Positions 4,808 through 6,732 of a DNA stretch of 6,732 nt are shown piece by piece. Under the pieces are notes generated by a model. That model was given only the letters and a program-made list of their open reading frames with translations. It searched no databases and was not told the origin of the DNA. The DNA lies in contig JAOZSF010000113.1 in assembly GCA_029939815.1 (NCBI GenBank), positions 1 to 6,732 of the forward strand, in the 5' to 3' direction. Position 1 is the stretch's first letter; each line of letters starts with the position of its first letter. The stretch is from a bacterium (lineage in GTDB: Bacteria > Auribacterota > UBA3054 > B51-G9). The position numbers were made by a program, and so were the translations under genes.

Positions 4808-6732
4808 ATGAAAACATTATTAATTACTCTTATTACTTTAGGAACTGCTGCATTTACATTCGCAGCAGGTTTGGAAAACTTTGATAATTACACGGTAACA
4901 GGTTCATCGTATGTAAACGGCACTTTTACAGGGCAGGACGGCTCAACATGGTCTTATACGCAATGTCGGGGAGATATTGACATTACCGCTCCAACGCCGT
5001 GCATGGGAAAAGGAAGAACTCCATCGGCGGAGGTTCGCTCAGGCACTATTCATGATGGTTGTGGTACTTTGTCATTAGACTGGATGAAAGCTTATTCTAC
5101 TGATGTTAATCTCGATATTAAAATCAACGGGAATGTTGTCGCAACAATTACAGGCGGAACTCAGGGGAGTTCAGGAAATTACGGTCCGATAACGGTAAAC
5201 GTTTCCGGTGATTTTACCATGAGCTTTGAACAAAAAGACAGCAATGCAGGACAGGTCGCTATTGATAATATCCAGTGGACAAGTTATTCCGGCGGCGGGG
5301 GAGGAGGGCCGACAAATAAACCGACAGTGGAAACAATAATTAACAATGTTACGCCTACTAATAATCAATTGGTAACTGTTTATCTTTCTGTGTTTGATGA
5401 CGTTACAACAATTGACGAAGTAAAAGTTTTCTATACAGTAAATGATTGGGGAACAGTTGCCACACGTGAAGCAACACTTAGCGCCGGAAAGGTTTATAAA
5501 GTTTACATGCCGGTTTATACCGGAGGAACTACGGTAAGGTACTCGGCTTATGCGGTTAATTCGTACACTAACAGCGGATATGCAGCTATTACAAATTCTT
5601 ATGTTGTTAAAAGCTCCGATATTAGCGGAGGAAGTTATACCTGCCGTGTTATGGCTGCAAATACGACAAGTGGAACACAGCAGGCTTATGAAAATCCGGG
5701 GATTCGGATTTTTCAGGGATTAAAACCTGATGTCGTCGCAATACAGGAATTTAATTATGAAAGTGGGTCGCTGCGCGATCTAATTGATATTGCTTTCGGC
5801 ACAAGTTATTACTACTATTGCGAAGGCGGCGGAGAGCAGATTCCTAACGGAATTGTAAGCAGATGGCCGATAAAGTCTTCCGGTGAATGGCCTGATGATG
5901 AAGTCAGTAACAGAGATTTCGCGTGGGCGATTATTGATATTCCGGGTGACATAGACCTTCATGTTGTAAGTGTCCATCTTTTAACTTCCGGTTCCGGTGT
6001 TAGAAATACAGAGGCAAAAGAAATTAAACGTCAAATCACTAATCGCTGGTCGGATTCAGATTATATTTTTGTCGGCGGTGACATGAACACCAGTACAAGA
6101 AATGAAAGCGCAATACAAACTTTCGGAAGTTCGCCGATTCCGTTAAGCGATTCCATAAAACCGAAAGATCAGAATTCGAATGATGATACAAATGCAAGCA
6201 GAAGCAAGCCTTATGACCGTGTACTTCCCAACACAAAATTAAACAATCTTCAAACCGCAACGATAATTGACGGACATAGTTTTCCGGACGGACTTGTTTA
6301 TGACAGTCGTGTAACATCACCGTATCAGCTTTTACCGTCACCGATTCAATCAGGTGATTCCGGAGTTTCAGGAATGCAGCACATGGGAGTTGTAAAAGAT
6401 TTTCTTATTCCGAACGGAGATGGAACAACAACAAATTCCGCACCGGTTTTAGAACAAATAAATAATCACACGGTAAATTCCGATGATACACTTTCGTTTT
6501 CAGTTGTCGCAAGTGATGTTGACGGCGATTTGATTACTTTATCATGCTCGGATTCTTCACATTTTAGTTCAGTTCCCGCAGCGGGAACAGTAACGGGGGA
6601 GTATTTGTGGTCAACCACCGGTGCCGAATCGGGCGATTATTCAATAATTTTTACTGCGAGTGCTAATTCGGTAGAATCTAAACAGATGATAAATATTTCA
6701 GTAATTCCTGAACCTTTCTATTTATCATTTAT
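4808..6732 (+). CDS. Exported multidomain EEP-family (DNase I-like) protein, 3' end missing
   Basis: The frame is open from ATG 4808 to the window edge (641 residues, no stop), so the gene is partial. An in-frame TGA at 4793 makes 4808 the first possible ATG. Residues 1-20 form a signal peptide (MKTLLITLITLGTAAFTFAA). Residues about 21-158 look like a beta-sandwich module ending IDNIQWT, then a run of six glycines (162-167) and an Ig-like module (about 168-270). The EEP core spans about 277-532. Its visible active-site positions are Asn285, Glu314 in VVAIQE, the NGIVSR stretch (347-352), His390 in SVHL, Asp425 and Asn427 in GGDMN, and His525. The usual final Asp-His pair is Gln-His (QHMGVV). 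A cadherin/Ig-like module (about 543-632, with DVDGD 570-574) follows. The last residues are IPEPFYLSF, a Pro-Glu-Pro plus hydrophobics, like the start of a PEP-CTERM sorting tail. A secreted or surface nuclease or phosphodiesterase is likely; the substrate is unknown. Confidence 0.9.
   Translation, partial: MKTLLITLITLGTAAFTFAAGLENFDNYTVTGSSYVNGTFTGQDGSTWSYTQCRGDIDITAPTPCMGKGRTPSAEVRSGTIHDGCGTLSLDWMKAYSTDVNLDIKINGNVVATITGGTQGSSGNYGPITVNVSGDFTMSFEQKDSNAGQVAIDNIQWTSYSGGGGGGPTNKPTVETIINNVTPTNNQLVTVYLSVFDDVTTIDEVKVFYTVNDWGTVATREATLSAGKVYKVYMPVYTGGTTVRYSAYAVNSYTNSGYAAITNSYVVKSSDISGGSYTCRVMAANTTSGTQQAYENPGIRIFQGLKPDVVAIQEFNYESGSLRDLIDIAFGTSYYYYCEGGGEQIPNGIVSRWPIKSSGEWPDDEVSNRDFAWAIIDIPGDIDLHVVSVHLLTSGSGVRNTEAKEIKRQITNRWSDSDYIFVGGDMNTSTRNESAIQTFGSSPIPLSDSIKPKDQNSNDDTNASRSKPYDRVLPNTKLNNLQTATIIDGHSFPDGLVYDSRVTSPYQLLPSPIQSGDSGVSGMQHMGVVKDFLIPNGDGTTTNSAPVLEQINNHTVNSDDTLSFSVVASDVDGDLITLSCSDSSHFSSVPAAGTVTGEYLWSTTGAESGDYSIIFTASANSVESKQMINISVIPEPFYLSF

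Noticed and set aside
5171..6341. Minus-strand frames (5171-5368, 5780-5977, 6039-6341)
   Set aside because: All lie antisense to the long EEP-protein frame, whose motifs prove the plus strand is coding there.

Overview
The window looks like ordinary chromosomal DNA from an uncultivated Gram-negative bacterium, roughly 40% GC by eye. The best guess is the PVC superphylum (Lentisphaerae/Kiritimatiellae-like). The reasons are a large exported protein whose last visible residues are a Pro-Glu-Pro followed by hydrophobic residues (the start of a PEP-CTERM-like sorting tail), a membrane-anchored formylglycine-generating-enzyme-like protein, a SpoIIAA-like STAS protein, and spacers full of short phased repeats. 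The assignment is an inference from style, not a proof.

Layout: positions 1-164 are non-coding and hold a 36-bp tandem duplication with a GC-rich hairpin, plus two heptanucleotide repeat runs. Next is a minus-strand FGE-sulfatase-domain membrane protein (165-1055). A 103-bp divergent spacer with two back-to-back promoters separates it from a plus-strand STAS-domain protein (1159-1455). The STAS gene converges on thiD, and the two stop codons overlap in one TTAA palindrome. The minus strand then carries a likely gap-pgk-thiD operon, transcribed from 4638 down to 1452: type I glyceraldehyde-3-phosphate dehydrogenase, phosphoglycerate kinase and HMP/HMP-P kinase. Its two internal spacers hold phased octamer repeats, and the gap-pgk spacer also holds two hairpins. 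A second divergent spacer (4639-4807) separates gap from a plus-strand gene that starts at 4808 and runs off the window end with no stop. That gene encodes an exported multidomain protein with an endonuclease/exonuclease/phosphatase (EEP, DNase I-like) core.

How they work together: gap and pgk catalyse consecutive steps of lower glycolysis (glyceraldehyde-3-phosphate to 1,3-bisphosphoglycerate to 3-phosphoglycerate plus ATP). ThiD feeds thiamine synthesis and probably rides on the same transcript. The EEP gene is divergently linked to gap by what looks like a bidirectional promoter: one palindromic -35 hexamer (TTGCAA) serves two extended -10 boxes placed symmetrically 17 bp away on either side. 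The STAS and FGE-like genes have no obvious metabolic link to the operon.

No tRNA, rRNA, CRISPR array, transposase, defence system or convincing intrinsic terminator is seen. The most noteworthy points are the symmetric bidirectional promoter, the phased 7-8 bp repeat runs in four places across three spacers, and the architecture and altered catalytic motif of the EEP protein.
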